Below, in pieces: positions 30,543-40,252 of a stretch of 64,000 nucleotides of DNA; positions within the stretch are counted from its first letter, which is position 1, and each line of letters begins with the position of its first letter. The translations under genes and the position numbers were made by a program. Source of the stretch: Teredinibacter turnerae (lineage in GTDB: Bacteria; Pseudomonadota; Gammaproteobacteria; Pseudomonadales; Cellvibrionaceae); NCBI RefSeq assembly GCF_037935975.1, contig NZ_CP149817.1, positions 5,084,001 through 5,148,000 on the forward strand, written 5' to 3'. Under the pieces are notes generated by a model. That model did no database searches. It saw only the letters and a list, made by a program, of their open reading frames with translations, and had not been told where the DNA came from.

Positions 30543-31721
30543 ATGAATGCTCCGCTGATGGAACACACAATGCGCTGGTTTGGCCCTGCTGACCCGGTGA
30601 GCCTGTCTGATTTGCGCCAAGCCGGTTGCGCCGGCGTAGTTACGGCGCTGCACCACATCCCCAACGGCGTGATATGGCAGCAGGCGGATATCGAAGCGCG
30701 CAAACGTGAAATCGAAGCAGCTGGCATGCGTTGGAATGTCGTTGAAAGTCTGCCAGTGCACGAAGACATCAAGTCACAGCAATCCGGCTTTGAGCAGTTG
30801 ATCGAAAACTACAAGGAAAGCCTGCGCAATCTCGCAGCCTGTGATGTGCGGGTGGTGACCTATAACTTTATGCCGCTGCTGGATTGGACCCGAACCGACC
30901 TTGGCTACGCCATGCCCGATGGCGGCAAGGCCCTGCGTTTCGATATGATTCAGGTTGCCGCCTACGATATCCATATTCTGCAACGCCCCGACGCCGCGGC
31001 AGATTACAGTGAGATCGTACAACAGCTGGCCGCTGAAAAAGTGGCCGCCATGAGTGACGACGATAAGATCGCCCTGGAAAAAACCATCGTTGCGGGGCTG
31101 CCCGGCAGCGAAGTGAGCTTCTCTACCAAAGCCTTCCTCGAGGCGATTATGGCCTATCACGATATTGGCCCCGAGCAATACAAGGCGAATCTAATCTACT
31201 TCCTGCAGGCTATTTGCCCTCTGGCGGACGAGCTTGGCATCAAACTGGTGGTACACCCGGACGATCCCCCCTTCGCAATTTACGGTCTGCCCCGCGTGGT
31301 GAGCACCGCTCAGGATCTGCGCGATATTTTCAGTGCAGTGCCCAACCCGTCTAACGGGCTTTGCTTTTGCGCCGGGTCGTTCAGCATTCGTGCGGACAAC
31401 AACCTCACCGAGATGGTGCGGGAGTTCGGCGAGCGCATCCACTTTATTCATTTGCGCAATACCCAGCGGGAAGAATACGGCAGTTTCCACGAGTCGCAGC
31501 ATTTAAACGGCAGCATCGACATGTACGACGTGATCAATGCGATTATGGACGTATCTGCAGCGCGCAACGAGTCTATCGCCATGCGCCCAGACCACGGCCA
31601 TCAAATACTCGACGACCTGAAAAAACGGGCAAACCCCGGTTACTCGGCGATTGGTCGCCTCAAAGGCCTGGCCGAGTTGCGCGGTCTGGAGCTGGGAATT
31701 TACCGCGCGCGCCAACACTAA
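30543..31721 (+). CDS. uxuA: D-mannonate dehydratase UxuA
   Basis: A 392-residue enzyme (395 if a TTG at 30534 is used) that matches UxuA throughout: MRWFGPADPVSLSDLRQAG, VTALHHIPNG, VVESLPVHEDIK, LVVHPDDPPFAIYGLPRVV and MRPDHGHQIL. It dehydrates D-mannonate to 2-keto-3-deoxygluconate in hexuronate catabolism, using a metal ion held by His/Asp/Cys residues. It fits the pectin-degrading habit suggested by the pectate lyase at 12.8-14.9 kb. It stands alone here, without the usual uxuB or hexuronate isomerase neighbours, and ends at a strong terminator. Confidence 0.95.
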   Translation: MNAPLMEHTMRWFGPADPVSLSDLRQAGCAGVVTALHHIPNGVIWQQADIEARKREIEAAGMRWNVVESLPVHEDIKSQQSGFEQLIENYKESLRNLAACDVRVVTYNFMPLLDWTRTDLGYAMPDGGKALRFDMIQVAAYDIHILQRPDAAADYSEIVQQLAAEKVAAMSDDDKIALEKTIVAGLPGSEVSFSTKAFLEAIMAYHDIGPEQYKANLIYFLQAICPLADELGIKLVVHPDDPPFAIYGLPRVVSTAQDLRDIFSAVPNPSNGLCFCAGSFSIRADNNLTEMVREFGERIHFIHLRNTQREEYGSFHESQHLNGSIDMYDVINAIMDVSAARNESIAMRPDHGHQILDDLKKRANPGYSAIGRLKGLAELRGLELGIYRARQH

Positions 31722-31762
31722 TCGCTGCGCTCAAGCTCATACAAAGCCATAAAACATAAGAC

Positions 31763-31790
31763 AAAAAAGGTGCCGATTGGCACCTTTTTT
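31763..31790. terminator. Bidirectional intrinsic terminator between uxuA and the SDR gene
   Basis: A perfect 12-base inverted repeat, AAAAAAGGTGCC and GGCACCTTTTTT, with a GATT loop and T runs on both strands. It serves the convergent uxuA and SDR genes. Confidence 0.93.
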
Positions 31791-31821
31791 ACGTCTGTAT
31801 AAACCGCGAGTTAGCGCTCTG

Positions 31822-32496
31822 CTACCAGGGTAATTCATCGCCGTTCGCGTGCCAGAAGGTGCCTGTTGCGCTGAGCGTCAGGGCCTCCAAGCGCGCGACA
31901 AGGCCAGCAGCGGCGTCATCCGCAGATACATCCCCGGCGAAATTGACCATACGGGTTTGGACAAACCCTGGATGCAAAATAGCCACCGCGATTCCCCGTG
32001 GCTTTAAGTCCCGAGCCAGCGACATTCCCGCCGCGTTCAGCGCGGCTTTCGACATGCGGTAGCCGTAATAACCGCCGGAGCCGTTATCCGCGATCGACCC
32101 CATACGGCTGGTCACCAGACCAATACGGCTGTTACTCGCCATCAGCGGCAACAACGCTTCGGTTACCCGCAATGGGCCGAGCGCGTTTATTTCCAGCTGC
32201 GCACGCACGGTATCGTAGTCGATACTACCCAAACTCTCGCTGGCCAGCATGCCGGCATTGTTAACCAGGATATCAATTGTGCTGCCCGCCAGCCGTTCAG
32301 AAAGCTGCTGACTCAGATCGTCACTGGTTACGTCTATGCCTTGTTCAATTCGCGCTCCAGTGGCTTCCAGCTCCGCGCTTGCCTCGCGACAAAGCGCAAT
32401 CACACTTGCGCCACGGGAAACATATTGCTTGACCAAAGCCAGGCCAATCCCTCGATTTGCTCCCGTGATGACAACCTTCTTGGTTGAGTAATCCAT
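31822..32496 (-). CDS. Short-chain dehydrogenase/reductase
   Basis: A 224-residue NAD(P)-dependent oxidoreductase of the SDR family with the nucleotide-binding GANRGIG motif, the NNAGML motif and the active-site YGYRMSKAALN (Tyr-x-x-x-Lys). The ATG at 32496 is chosen because AGGAG precedes it at a normal distance. Relatives resemble C-signal/carbonyl-reductase-like SDRs; the substrate is unknown. It is 14 bases downstream of the binding-protein-like gene, so the two likely form an operon. Confidence 0.88.
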   Translation of the reverse strand: MDYSTKKVVITGANRGIGLALVKQYVSRGASVIALCREASAELEATGARIEQGIDVTSDDLSQQLSERLAGSTIDILVNNAGMLASESLGSIDYDTVRAQLEINALGPLRVTEALLPLMASNSRIGLVTSRMGSIADNGSGGYYGYRMSKAALNAAGMSLARDLKPRGIAVAILHPGFVQTRMVNFAGDVSADDAAAGLVARLEALTLSATGTFWHANGDELPW

Positions 32497-32510
32497 AAGC
32501 ACTCCTGTTG

Positions 32511-33407
32511 TTAGTGGGTCTGACTTACGTTAAACCAAAGTTGCTTGTCGTCAAGGGGCGTTTTTACCGGCAGCAAAGGATTGTCGATGCGGAATATACG
32601 GCGCTGCTCCAACTTCGCTCGTTCGATATCGTCACCGAAGTTATCGTAGAACAGGGTATCAAAGGAGCCATCACTCACGGCTTTGCGCAATCCGGACTCG
32701 AGTACCCGGGCATGCTCTGGCTGGGCTTTGCTCACGAAAAAGTAATACGCTGACGGGTAATGCAGCGCCAGATTCGGCTCGACGATCAAGCCTTTTGCTT
32801 TGAGCGTGGGCATCTCAGCCCAGACTTCGTTAACGGCCAAGGGCAGGTAATCCACATTGTGTTTACTAACCATCTCAAGCAGACCGCTCCAGTCGACCGC
32901 CAGCCTGAGGCTGAAGCCATTGCTGTGCAGAATGTGGGTGTCCGGCCAGCCAAGACCTTGGGTTGCTACCAGTGTTTTGAGTGCACCTGGTTCAATGATA
33001 TTGCTGAATTTGTCCCGATATTGATCGCTGATCACCAACAGGCGCCAGCCAATCAAACCTTTATAGAGGGGAATGCGCACAGGCAGCAACTCTTGCTCCA
33101 GCTCTTCACTGGTAAGCAACCAATGCACGTTGTAGCGCTCGGACCGCAAAAAGAGCTTACTGCGCTTTTCGCTCATAGCTGACAGGGTGACAGGCTCAAG
33201 CACATAGGACTCACCTGACTTCTCGAGCGCAAGCTTCAGCAAGGATACAAAATAGCTGTCCCGATGCTGGAACACCGGGTTATCGGAGACCGGATAGCTG
33301 AATCGCAGGGGCGCGTGGCCCTCTTCCGCGTGACCACTGCTCGTAGATAACAATAACAGTAGAGCGAACTGCCACAAGGTACACCATCTCGATTGCCGGT
33401 ACATCAT
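32511..33407 (-). CDS. Periplasmic solute-binding-like protein (SBP family 3 type)
   Basis: A 298-residue exported protein with a signal peptide (cut near GHAEE). The rest has the layout of the bacterial extracellular solute-binding protein family 3, including LRLAVDWSGLLEMV and LALHYPSAYYFFVSK. No transporter genes are beside it. In marine gammaproteobacteria such stand-alone paralogues are common and have no assigned ligand. It is the first gene of a probable two-gene unit with the SDR. Confidence 0.75.
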   Translation of the reverse strand: MMYRQSRWCTLWQFALLLLLSTSSGHAEEGHAPLRFSYPVSDNPVFQHRDSYFVSLLKLALEKSGESYVLEPVTLSAMSEKRSKLFLRSERYNVHWLLTSEELEQELLPVRIPLYKGLIGWRLLVISDQYRDKFSNIIEPGALKTLVATQGLGWPDTHILHSNGFSLRLAVDWSGLLEMVSKHNVDYLPLAVNEVWAEMPTLKAKGLIVEPNLALHYPSAYYFFVSKAQPEHARVLESGLRKAVSDGSFDTLFYDNFGDDIERAKLEQRRIFRIDNPLLPVKTPLDDKQLWFNVSQTH

Positions 33408-33610
33408 GTCAGTCTCCCCCCTTTTTTGTTCGTGCGAGTAAGGTTTGGCGAGTCGGGTCTCGTTGTATACAACACAACGAAAAGTGTGTCATGTATGTTT
33501 ACTGAAGGTCGCGCTAGTACACCGAAAACGTGAACAGGTTCGCTAAAAAACCTGACTTCCCGCTACATCAATGTCTCGATCCTGCTTTTCTGGCGGGACT
33601 CCGTCGACAG

Positions 33611-34327
33611 TCAAACGCCCCTGACATATTGGTGGCGACTGCATTGAATCCCCATGCGGCCCAGCGAAACACGCCCAGCGCCACCAAGATAGCTGGTCTG
33701 GGCAAGGAGCAACTCCGCCGTCGCGCGCGCGTCCGTCATCGCGTTGTGGTGGCCTGAAATTGGCGGCAAACCATAGCGCTCACGACACTGAGCAAGACGC
33801 AATCCGCTTTCCGCACCCTGTAGTTGCAGGCGCCGCTGTTCAATGAGCATCGTGTCCACATAGCCGAAAAGGAGCGGACAACGAAAATTGTCGTAGGCGG
33901 TTTGCTGCAGAAACCGCAAATCCAGCGGTGCGTGATGAAACACCAGCACACTGCCGGGCACCTGTTTGGCTAACAAAGTAATCGCCGCAGCGGCGCTCTT
34001 GGCGCCCGCGATGGTTGCATCGTGAAGGCCGTGTATACGGGTACTCTCCCCTGCCCCGCGGTCCGCATGAATCAGCAGGTGTTTGCCACTGGCATGGGAA
34101 ATTCGTGCGTTCTCGATAACAACCCAGCCGATACTGAGCAGCTGGCTGCGACTCGCATCCAACCCGCTCATTTCGCAATCCACCACCAGAAAGCGATTTT
34201 CGCGCATCAGGCTGCGGCTGGCAGGTGCCGTTGCCTGGTAGATGCCTGCCAGTGGCGTTTTTGTGGCGGCCTTGCCGTAGCGCTTTTTTTGCCAGCGATA
34301 ACTCAGGCTATAGAACACCGCCACCAA
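33611..34327 (-). CDS. DnaQ-like 3'-5' exonuclease
   Basis: A 238-residue protein with the DEDD exonuclease motifs: Exo I Asp/Glu in FLVVDCEMSG, Exo II in VLVFHHAPLDLRFL and Exo III in GHHNAMTDARAT (DEDDh type with the His). It probably starts at TTG 34327 or the next GTG and overlaps the end of the cNMP/CBS/DUF294 gene by about 20 bases. PolC/DnaQ-type exonucleases paired with DUF294 proteins recur in gammaproteobacteria, pointing to a shared but undefined role in nucleic acid or nucleotide turnover. Confidence 0.88.
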   Translation of the reverse strand: MVAVFYSLSYRWQKKRYGKAATKTPLAGIYQATAPASRSLMRENRFLVVDCEMSGLDASRSQLLSIGWVVIENARISHASGKHLLIHADRGAGESTRIHGLHDATIAGAKSAAAAITLLAKQVPGSVLVFHHAPLDLRFLQQTAYDNFRCPLLFGYVDTMLIEQRRLQLQGAESGLRLAQCRERYGLPPISGHHNAMTDARATAELLLAQTSYLGGAGRVSLGRMGIQCSRHQYVRGV

Positions 34328-36194
34328 ACCTTGCTTTCATCGCGGCCTGCGCTTGCCGCACCAGTTGGAATGCCTCCTTCAACTGGTGGCGCACAAGGGG
34401 CGAAAGTGTTTTCGGGTCCAGCTGATTATCCACGGTATCGCCCGCATGAAATTTCTCACCCTGCGCCTGCAGGCGGATACCTGCGATAAATTCATGGGCA
34501 TCCACCAGGCTGGCCACTAACTCCCGCGACATCACACCGGCGCGTTCCATCGCCTGCAAGCGTGAAATGGTGTTCACTTCGCTGATGGCAGCCGCGAGAC
34601 TGTAGTTGCGCGCGATGTCCACAATGGTGATAGTGCCGCGCTTTTTCAAATCCAGGGTGTGGTTGTGATCGCCGTCTTTCTCCAGCACGAACTGCTTGAA
34701 AAATCCCAGCGGCGGCGAGTGCTCCAGCGCATTTTGCGTCATCAACGCTAAAAATATGGTGTTGGAGCGCGCTTTAGCCAGAACGTATCCGCGCAGGTGA
34801 TTTACCAGCTCCAGGTCACCTGCTACTGGCCGCATATCGAAAAAAATACTCGCGTGCATCAACGCTTTAGGCGAGCGTTCCTGAATCCAATAATTAAAGG
34901 TTTGTTGCCACCCCGCGAGTGTCATCCGCCATTTGGGGTTCGACGCCATAATATCGCCAGGACAGCGGTGAATACCGCAGACATCCAGGCCATCGTTAAC
35001 AAAGCGCGCAAAAGGCGCGAAGTAGGCATCCGCGGAGTCATCGGCATTATTGGCGTATATCAGCGCGTTGTCCTGGTCAGATCCCAGCATCTGTTCCTGC
35101 CGCGCCTGCGAGCCAAATGCCAGCCAGGCCCAAGTGCAGGGCGGTTTGCCATAAACAGTTTCCGCCAAGCGTAACAGGCGGCGGGTGAGCGCATCGCTCA
35201 GGGAGGTGATAATTTCGCCGACTTCGTAGGGGCGAGTATCGCGCTCGATCAGTTTTACCACCAAGTCGGGCAGTTTCGCAGCAACCGCCGCCAACTCAGT
35301 CACCGTAGTGGCATTATTAATACCGCGGGTGAGCGACAGCGGCTCCAGATTATTGGCCCGCATAATATCGCTCATACCGAGCATACCGACAGGCACATCT
35401 CTGTCCACCACTGGTAGATGGTGAATACCGCTGCTCATCATTACCAGTTGCGCCTGGTGCAATCGCCCTCGCATATCGATGCAATGGGGCTTCGGTGTCA
35501 TAACACCACTCACCGGCTCGGTATCTGCTACGCCTTTGGCGACAACCCGCGTGCGCAAATCGCGGTCTGTCATAATCCCGACCAGACGCTCATCCTCAGT
35601 AATCAACAGGGAGGATATTTTGTTGTTGGTCATTATCTGCGCGGCGCGGCGAATGGTGATATTGGGAGAAGCGCAAAACGCAGGCGCGGTCATGTAATCT
35701 TTTACCGACTGGTCCAGATAGCTGTCGGTAAAGGCGTGCTGTTTGCGCACCGCGGGCGCGGGTGCGTTCTCGGATTTGCTGGCGTCGGCCTGATAGCTGC
35801 GGGCATAGGTGTCGCAGAGCCGGCTGATGTCTTCGTCGTTGCTGCGAATGGACTGAAACGCACTCTCGCTCAGCTCGTAGTAGAGGCAGTCTTCCAGCAC
35901 ACGCACAATCATTTCTGCGGGTGCCTGCGCCAACACCCGGGGGATAAAAAAGTCACCCGCGCTCAATCGGTCGATCAGGTTTTGTTGGGCATCGCGTATT
36001 TCGAGGCTCCCCGAGCGCACCATGACCAGCCCCACCGGTTTGGCCTCGCCGGTGCCTACCTCCAGCTCACCGCCGCTTTTCTGGTAGGCCACATAAATAT
36101 TGTTGCTGAGGTATTCCAGGTTGCTCTCGGCAAGGTGCTGGAACAACGCCTGCACCGCAATGAAGTTTTGCACATCGTTAGTTTCTGCGACCAT
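34308..36194 (-). CDS. cNMP-binding / CBS / DUF294 nucleotidyltransferase-like protein
   Basis: A 628-residue cytoplasmic protein. An N-terminal cyclic-nucleotide-binding fold (about 15-140) is followed by two CBS domains (about 165-285; TNNKISSLLITEDERLVGIMTDRD in part) and a DUF294 nucleotidyltransferase-like domain with GSQARQEQMLGSDQDNALIY (about 355-375). The DUF294 C-terminal helical domain completes it. Similar proteins are thought to be regulatory nucleotidyltransferases related to GlnD, responding to adenine nucleotides through CBS and cNMP domains. It overlaps the exonuclease gene. The class III cyclases at 47-53 kb could in principle supply its ligand, but nothing shows it. Confidence 0.9.
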   Translation of the reverse strand: MVAETNDVQNFIAVQALFQHLAESNLEYLSNNIYVAYQKSGGELEVGTGEAKPVGLVMVRSGSLEIRDAQQNLIDRLSAGDFFIPRVLAQAPAEMIVRVLEDCLYYELSESAFQSIRSNDEDISRLCDTYARSYQADASKSENAPAPAVRKQHAFTDSYLDQSVKDYMTAPAFCASPNITIRRAAQIMTNNKISSLLITEDERLVGIMTDRDLRTRVVAKGVADTEPVSGVMTPKPHCIDMRGRLHQAQLVMMSSGIHHLPVVDRDVPVGMLGMSDIMRANNLEPLSLTRGINNATTVTELAAVAAKLPDLVVKLIERDTRPYEVGEIITSLSDALTRRLLRLAETVYGKPPCTWAWLAFGSQARQEQMLGSDQDNALIYANNADDSADAYFAPFARFVNDGLDVCGIHRCPGDIMASNPKWRMTLAGWQQTFNYWIQERSPKALMHASIFFDMRPVAGDLELVNHLRGYVLAKARSNTIFLALMTQNALEHSPPLGFFKQFVLEKDGDHNHTLDLKKRGTITIVDIARNYSLAAAISEVNTISRLQAMERAGVMSRELVASLVDAHEFIAGIRLQAQGEKFHAGDTVDNQLDPKTLSPLVRHQLKEAFQLVRQAQAAMKARFGGGVL

Positions 36195-36217
36195 GTGCCC
36201 CCCGCGTACGACAACAG

Positions 36218-36727
36218 CTAATTGTCGTTATTGTGCGTAAAGTTCTCTCGGCTAAAGCTGGTTTCGTAGTCGACAAAAACCGCCTCGGTTTCAACAAAAT
36301 AGTTAACATTGTCGATAACTGCCACAAAACGCAGGCGACTCGATTCTGGTTGCGGCACGTCGACTGCCACCTCCCAGAGTTCGCCGGTGTGTGTCATCGC
36401 GACGGGTGCGCTGTCGCCGCTGCCTTTCGAATCGACCGCAACCAGCGCGGTTTGCAGTGGCAAGTCAGTGGCGAGCGTAAGCGAGACTTTTGTGCTGCTC
36501 AAGCGGTGCGCGTTGAGCTGTAACTTAACATCGGCATTTTTCAGGGTGCAGCTGCCGCTCTGGTAGCGGCAGTTCGAGCCTGCGGCGAGCGGATACACAT
36601 CGCCAGCCTTGGCTAAATGGGGTCGCTCTGCCACCAGGTGGTCCGTGGCAAAGTAGGCGATTAACGCCAGTACCGGCGCCACCAACATGGCAGTGATTAA
36701 ATGTTTATTTTTTAACGGGTTAGCCAT
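36218..36727 (-). CDS. Membrane-anchored periplasmic protein of unknown function
   Basis: A 169-residue protein from the ATG at 36727; the longer frame to 36805 runs into the terminator and is rejected. One N-terminal membrane helix (about 12-30) is followed by a periplasmic beta-rich domain containing the cysteine pair CRYQSGSC, likely a disulphide. I do not recognise the family with certainty. It lies 23 bases upstream of the DUF294 gene on the same strand, so it is probably the first gene of that unit. Confidence 0.6.
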   Translation of the reverse strand: MANPLKNKHLITAMLVAPVLALIAYFATDHLVAERPHLAKAGDVYPLAAGSNCRYQSGSCTLKNADVKLQLNAHRLSSTKVSLTLATDLPLQTALVAVDSKGSGDSAPVAMTHTGELWEVAVDVPQPESSRLRFVAVIDNVNYFVETEAVFVDYETSFSRENFTHNNDN

Positions 36728-36780
36728 AGCAGTTTTATCATTGGATTTTTTGGCATTGTAACCTGAGAGCGGTTGCAAAA

Positions 36781-36816
36781 AAAAAGCACAGGCAGCGCCT
36801 GCCACCTGTGCTTTTT
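36781..36816. terminator. Intrinsic terminator after the symporter gene
   Basis: Inverted repeat AAAAAGCACAGG (36781-36792) and CCTGTGCTTTTT (36805-36816), with an inner GGCAG/CTGCC extension. It has A/T runs on both sides and lies about 20 bases beyond the actP-like stop on the minus strand. Confidence 0.9.
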
Positions 36817-36837
36817 AACGAGCGAGTGCAATCTCAA

Positions 36838-38568
36838 TTAATGACCGGTAGCGTCTCCGGCTCCCGCAGGAATACGGATGTCTTCCACCATATGCTGAAT
36901 GTGGTCAGGTGGTGGCGCCGTCACTTTAGATACTGCGAATGCAACCACAAAATTCACCAGTGCGCCCACCGCGCCAAAGGCGTTGGGTTCGATACCAAAG
37001 AACCAGTTGGGTGACATATCGCCCAGGTAGCTGGTGCTGGCAACGAACATAATACCGGTGTGCTGGAACACGTAGAGCAGTGTTACCGTGATACCGGCGA
37101 CCATGCCGCTAATAGCGCCTTCTTTGTTAATCGATTTGGTGAAGATCCCCATCATCAACACTGGGAAGATCGACGACGCAGCCAAACCAAAGGCCAGCGC
37201 TACGGTGCCTGCCGCGAAATCTGGCGGGTTAAAGCCAAGATAGCCCGCTAACGCGATCGCACCGGCCATCGCGACCCGACTGGCCATCAGCTCCTGCTTC
37301 TCATCGATATCCGGCATGAAAACGCCTTTTAACAGATCATGTGAAATTGCCGACGAGATTGCCAATAGCAAACCAGCCGCTGTAGACAGCGCAGCCGCCA
37401 GACCACCGGCTGCCACCAGAGCGATCACCCAGTTGGGTAAGCGCGCAATTTCCGGGTTGGCCAACACCATGATGTCGCGGTCTACTTTGACCATTTCATT
37501 GGTTTCAGCGTTGGCGGTGTAAAGAATTTTGCCGTCGCCGTTTTTGTCTTCAAACTGCAGCAAGCCTGTGACTTCCCAGTTTTTAAACCACTGCGGGCGC
37601 GCCTCGTAAGACAAGTACTCACCGGGTGCAGGCTCAATGGTTTGGTGCAGATTCAAACGCGCCATCGCGGCAACGGCCGGTGCGGTGGTGTAGAGAATTG
37701 TGATGAACACCAGTGCCCAGCCCGCAGATTTACGCGCGTCACTCACTTTTGTGACCGTAAAGAAACGGATGATCACGTGTGGCAGACCGGCCGTACCGAT
37801 CATTAGCGACAGCGTATAGACAAACGTGTTTAGCGTACTTAGCCGTTTCGACGTCGTATATTCCGCGAACCCGAGCTCGGTCACCACTTGATCCAGCCGG
37901 TCGAGCAGGAAGGTATCGGTGCCGGACAGGGTACTGCCAAGCCCCAACTGCGGGATAGGATTACCGGTCAGGTGGAGGGAGATGAAAATGGCAGGAATGG
38001 TATAAGCCAGAATCAGCACACAGTACTGAGCGATCTGGGTATAGGTGATCCCTTTCATGCCCCCCATCACCGCGTACACGAACACAATGCCCATGCCCAC
38101 CAGCAGACCTGTTTCATAGCCTACCTGCAGGAAACGCGAAAACGCCACCCCGATGCCTTTCATTTGACCAATAACGTAAGTTACCGACGCAACGATCAAA
38201 CAAATTACGGCCACAATACGGGCAGCGCGCGAGTAGTAACGGTCGCCAATAAATTCCGGTACGGTAAATTTGCCGTATTTACGCAGGTAGGGCGCCAGCA
38301 GCATAGCGAGCAGTACATAGCCACCGGTCCAACCCATTAAAAATACAGAACCGCCATAACCGAAGAACGCGATTAAACCCGCCATGGAAATAAACGACGC
38401 TGCGGACATCCAGTCTGCCGCGGTCGCCATGCCGTTGGCCACCGGGTGAATACCCCCGCCGGCCACATAGAATTCGCTGGTTGAGCCCGCACGAGCCCAG
38501 AAGGCGATTCCAATGTAGAGCGTGAAAGTGATCCCTACAACAATGTAGGTTAAGGTTTGTAGATCCAT
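36838..38568 (-). CDS. actP: Sodium:solute symporter, ActP-like (cation/acetate)
   Basis: A 576-residue SLC5-family symporter with thirteen or so membrane helices. The start (DLQTLTYIVVGITFTLYIGIAFW in part), the SEFYVAGG segment and FGLAASSIFPVLMMGIF match the ActP-like branch that imports acetate or similar short carboxylates with Na+. A hydrophilic insert around residues 330-375 (FEDKNGDGKILYTANAET in part) contains an EF-hand-like DKNGDGK. The upstream DUF4212 gene, 11 bases away, is the usual small partner of this subgroup. The CrbS/MxtR-like sensor at 42.8 kb belongs to a regulator family known to control acetate uptake genes. Confidence 0.9.
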   Translation of the reverse strand: MDLQTLTYIVVGITFTLYIGIAFWARAGSTSEFYVAGGGIHPVANGMATAADWMSAASFISMAGLIAFFGYGGSVFLMGWTGGYVLLAMLLAPYLRKYGKFTVPEFIGDRYYSRAARIVAVICLIVASVTYVIGQMKGIGVAFSRFLQVGYETGLLVGMGIVFVYAVMGGMKGITYTQIAQYCVLILAYTIPAIFISLHLTGNPIPQLGLGSTLSGTDTFLLDRLDQVVTELGFAEYTTSKRLSTLNTFVYTLSLMIGTAGLPHVIIRFFTVTKVSDARKSAGWALVFITILYTTAPAVAAMARLNLHQTIEPAPGEYLSYEARPQWFKNWEVTGLLQFEDKNGDGKILYTANAETNEMVKVDRDIMVLANPEIARLPNWVIALVAAGGLAAALSTAAGLLLAISSAISHDLLKGVFMPDIDEKQELMASRVAMAGAIALAGYLGFNPPDFAAGTVALAFGLAASSIFPVLMMGIFTKSINKEGAISGMVAGITVTLLYVFQHTGIMFVASTSYLGDMSPNWFFGIEPNAFGAVGALVNFVVAFAVSKVTAPPPDHIQHMVEDIRIPAGAGDATGH

Positions 38569-38579
38569 AACGCCCCCCG

Positions 38580-38843
38580 TTAGTCGTTTACACCGAATTT
38601 ACGGTCTAGCGCCGCCATTCGATGAGAATAGAAAAAGATGATTGCCACGAAGCCGTACATGGAACCTTGCTGTGCAAACCAGAAACCTAGTTTGTAGCCA
38701 CCAATGCGAATGCTGTTTAACGCATCCACAAACAAAATGCCGCACACGTAAGAAATGACGAACCAGATAACAAGCAACACAAGCATTAGCTTGACGTTAG
38801 CTTGCCAGTAGGCACGCCGCATATCTGAATTATTGTCAGTCAT
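38580..38843 (-). CDS. DUF4212 small subunit of the sodium/solute symporter
   Basis: An 87-residue protein with two membrane helices (about 15-40 and 50-72) and the family core RRAYWQANVKLM...WF, IRIGGYKLGFWFAQQGSMYGFV in part. The ATG at 38843 has AGGAG upstream; the longer frame is rejected. DUF4212 proteins almost always precede an ActP-like symporter gene and are thought to be its accessory subunit. Confidence 0.9.
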   Translation of the reverse strand: MTDNNSDMRRAYWQANVKLMLVLLVIWFVISYVCGILFVDALNSIRIGGYKLGFWFAQQGSMYGFVAIIFFYSHRMAALDRKFGVND

Positions 38844-39043
38844 TATTAGTCTCCTGCTCACTGAGGAATTTGTGTGAAAACACGCGCGTCTCTCACACAA
38901 GATAGATCATGCTCGCACAGGGTAGCAGGAGATTTTTCGGCGGGATTTAGGACTTTAGTCTAAGCGGTAGAAATGGGTGAGGAGGTAACAGCGAGTGGGC
39001 GGTTTGGTAACCCAACCACTCGCTAAATTGGTAGCGTTGACGC

Positions 39044-40252
39044 TTACCAGTGCCAGAGCGTGCCGTCTTCCAAACGGTTTACCGGCAAACACGCGCGCTT
39101 GTACGGGTATTTAGCGGCGAGTTTTTCATCGATATCCACGCCGTGTCCTGGCGCTTCACCCGGGGTGAAAAAGCCGTCGTTAAATTCAAAGTGATGCGGG
39201 AACACTTCCAGCATTTGCTCCGTGTGAGGCATGTGCTCCTGAATCCCAAAATTCGGCACCCAGTAATCGAAATGTAAGGCCGCGCCCATACAAATCGGTG
39301 AAAGATCGGTGGCACCGTGGAAGCCGGTTTTCACGTGATACAACGCTGCCAGATCGGCAATGCGACGCAGGTGAGTGATACCGCCGGCATGCACCACGGT
39401 TGAGCGAATATAGTCGATAGACTGACTTTGAATCAGCTCGCGACAATCGTGAATGGAGTTGAATACTTCGCCCACGGCCAGTGGCGTGGTGGTGTGCTGG
39501 CGCACCAGTTTCCAACCTTCCTGATTTTCCGCTGGCACACAATCTTCCAGCCAGAACAGGTGGTAAGGCTCCGACTCTTTACCCAGACGCGCCGCTTCAA
39601 TCGGTGTCAGCCGGTGGTGTACATCGTGCAGTAAATGCAGGTCGTCACCGAACTGCTCACGCACTGCGGCAAAGAGTTTGGGGATGTGGTTCAGGTATTT
39701 TTCCGTCGACCAGACAGACTCAGATGGCAAATCCGCGTCCGCCGGTTCATAGGCCTTGCCACCTTTGGGCACGCCATAGGTACTGGCAATACCGGGAATA
39801 CCGCACTGCACTCGAACCGCTTTATAACCTTTCTCCACGTACTTGGCGACCTGCTCCAGGGTGGACTCGATGTCGTTACCGTTAGCGTGGGTGTAAACCA
39901 TAATGCGATCGCGGCTGCGACCGCCCAGCAGTTGGTACAAGGGCATGTTGGCAACTTTGGCTTTGATATCCCAGAGCGCGGTATCGATCGCAGCAATCGC
40001 CGACATACCTACAGGGCCGCGTCGCCAGTATGCGCCGCGATAGAAAAAGTGCCAGATATCTTCAATCTGCTGAGGGTCTCTGCCGATCAGCGAGGGACAA
40101 AGGTAATCCTCAAGGTAGGACACTACCGCCTTTTCGCGGCCGTTCAGGGTCGCGTCGCCAACACCGTAGACGCCTTCATCCGTGGTGATTTTCAGGGTCA
40201 CGAAATTGCGCCCCGGGCTGCAAACAATGACTTTGGCTTCTGTGATTTTCAA
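39044..40252 (-). CDS. manD: D-mannonate dehydratase ManD (enolase superfamily, RspA-like)
   Basis: A 402-residue enolase-superfamily protein. TTG at 40252 is preferred: it has GGAG six bases upstream and gives [20 protein letters not shown], the normal ManD start. Metal-binding and active-site segments typical of the family are present: [55 protein letters not shown] and [17 protein letters not shown]. It resembles the efficient D-mannonate dehydratases rather than low-activity RspA. It catalyses the same reaction as UxuA but is unrelated in fold. It is monocistronic here. Confidence 0.9.
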   Translation of the reverse strand: MKITEAKVIVCSPGRNFVTLKITTDEGVYGVGDATLNGREKAVVSYLEDYLCPSLIGRDPQQIEDIWHFFYRGAYWRRGPVGMSAIAAIDTALWDIKAKVANMPLYQLLGGRSRDRIMVYTHANGNDIESTLEQVAKYVEKGYKAVRVQCGIPGIASTYGVPKGGKAYEPADADLPSESVWSTEKYLNHIPKLFAAVREQFGDDLHLLHDVHHRLTPIEAARLGKESEPYHLFWLEDCVPAENQEGWKLVRQHTTTPLAVGEVFNSIHDCRELIQSQSIDYIRSTVVHAGGITHLRRIADLAALYHVKTGFHGATDLSPICMGAALHFDYWVPNFGIQEHMPHTEQMLEVFPHHFEFNDGFFTPGEAPGHGVDIDEKLAAKYPYKRACLPVNRLEDGTLWHW

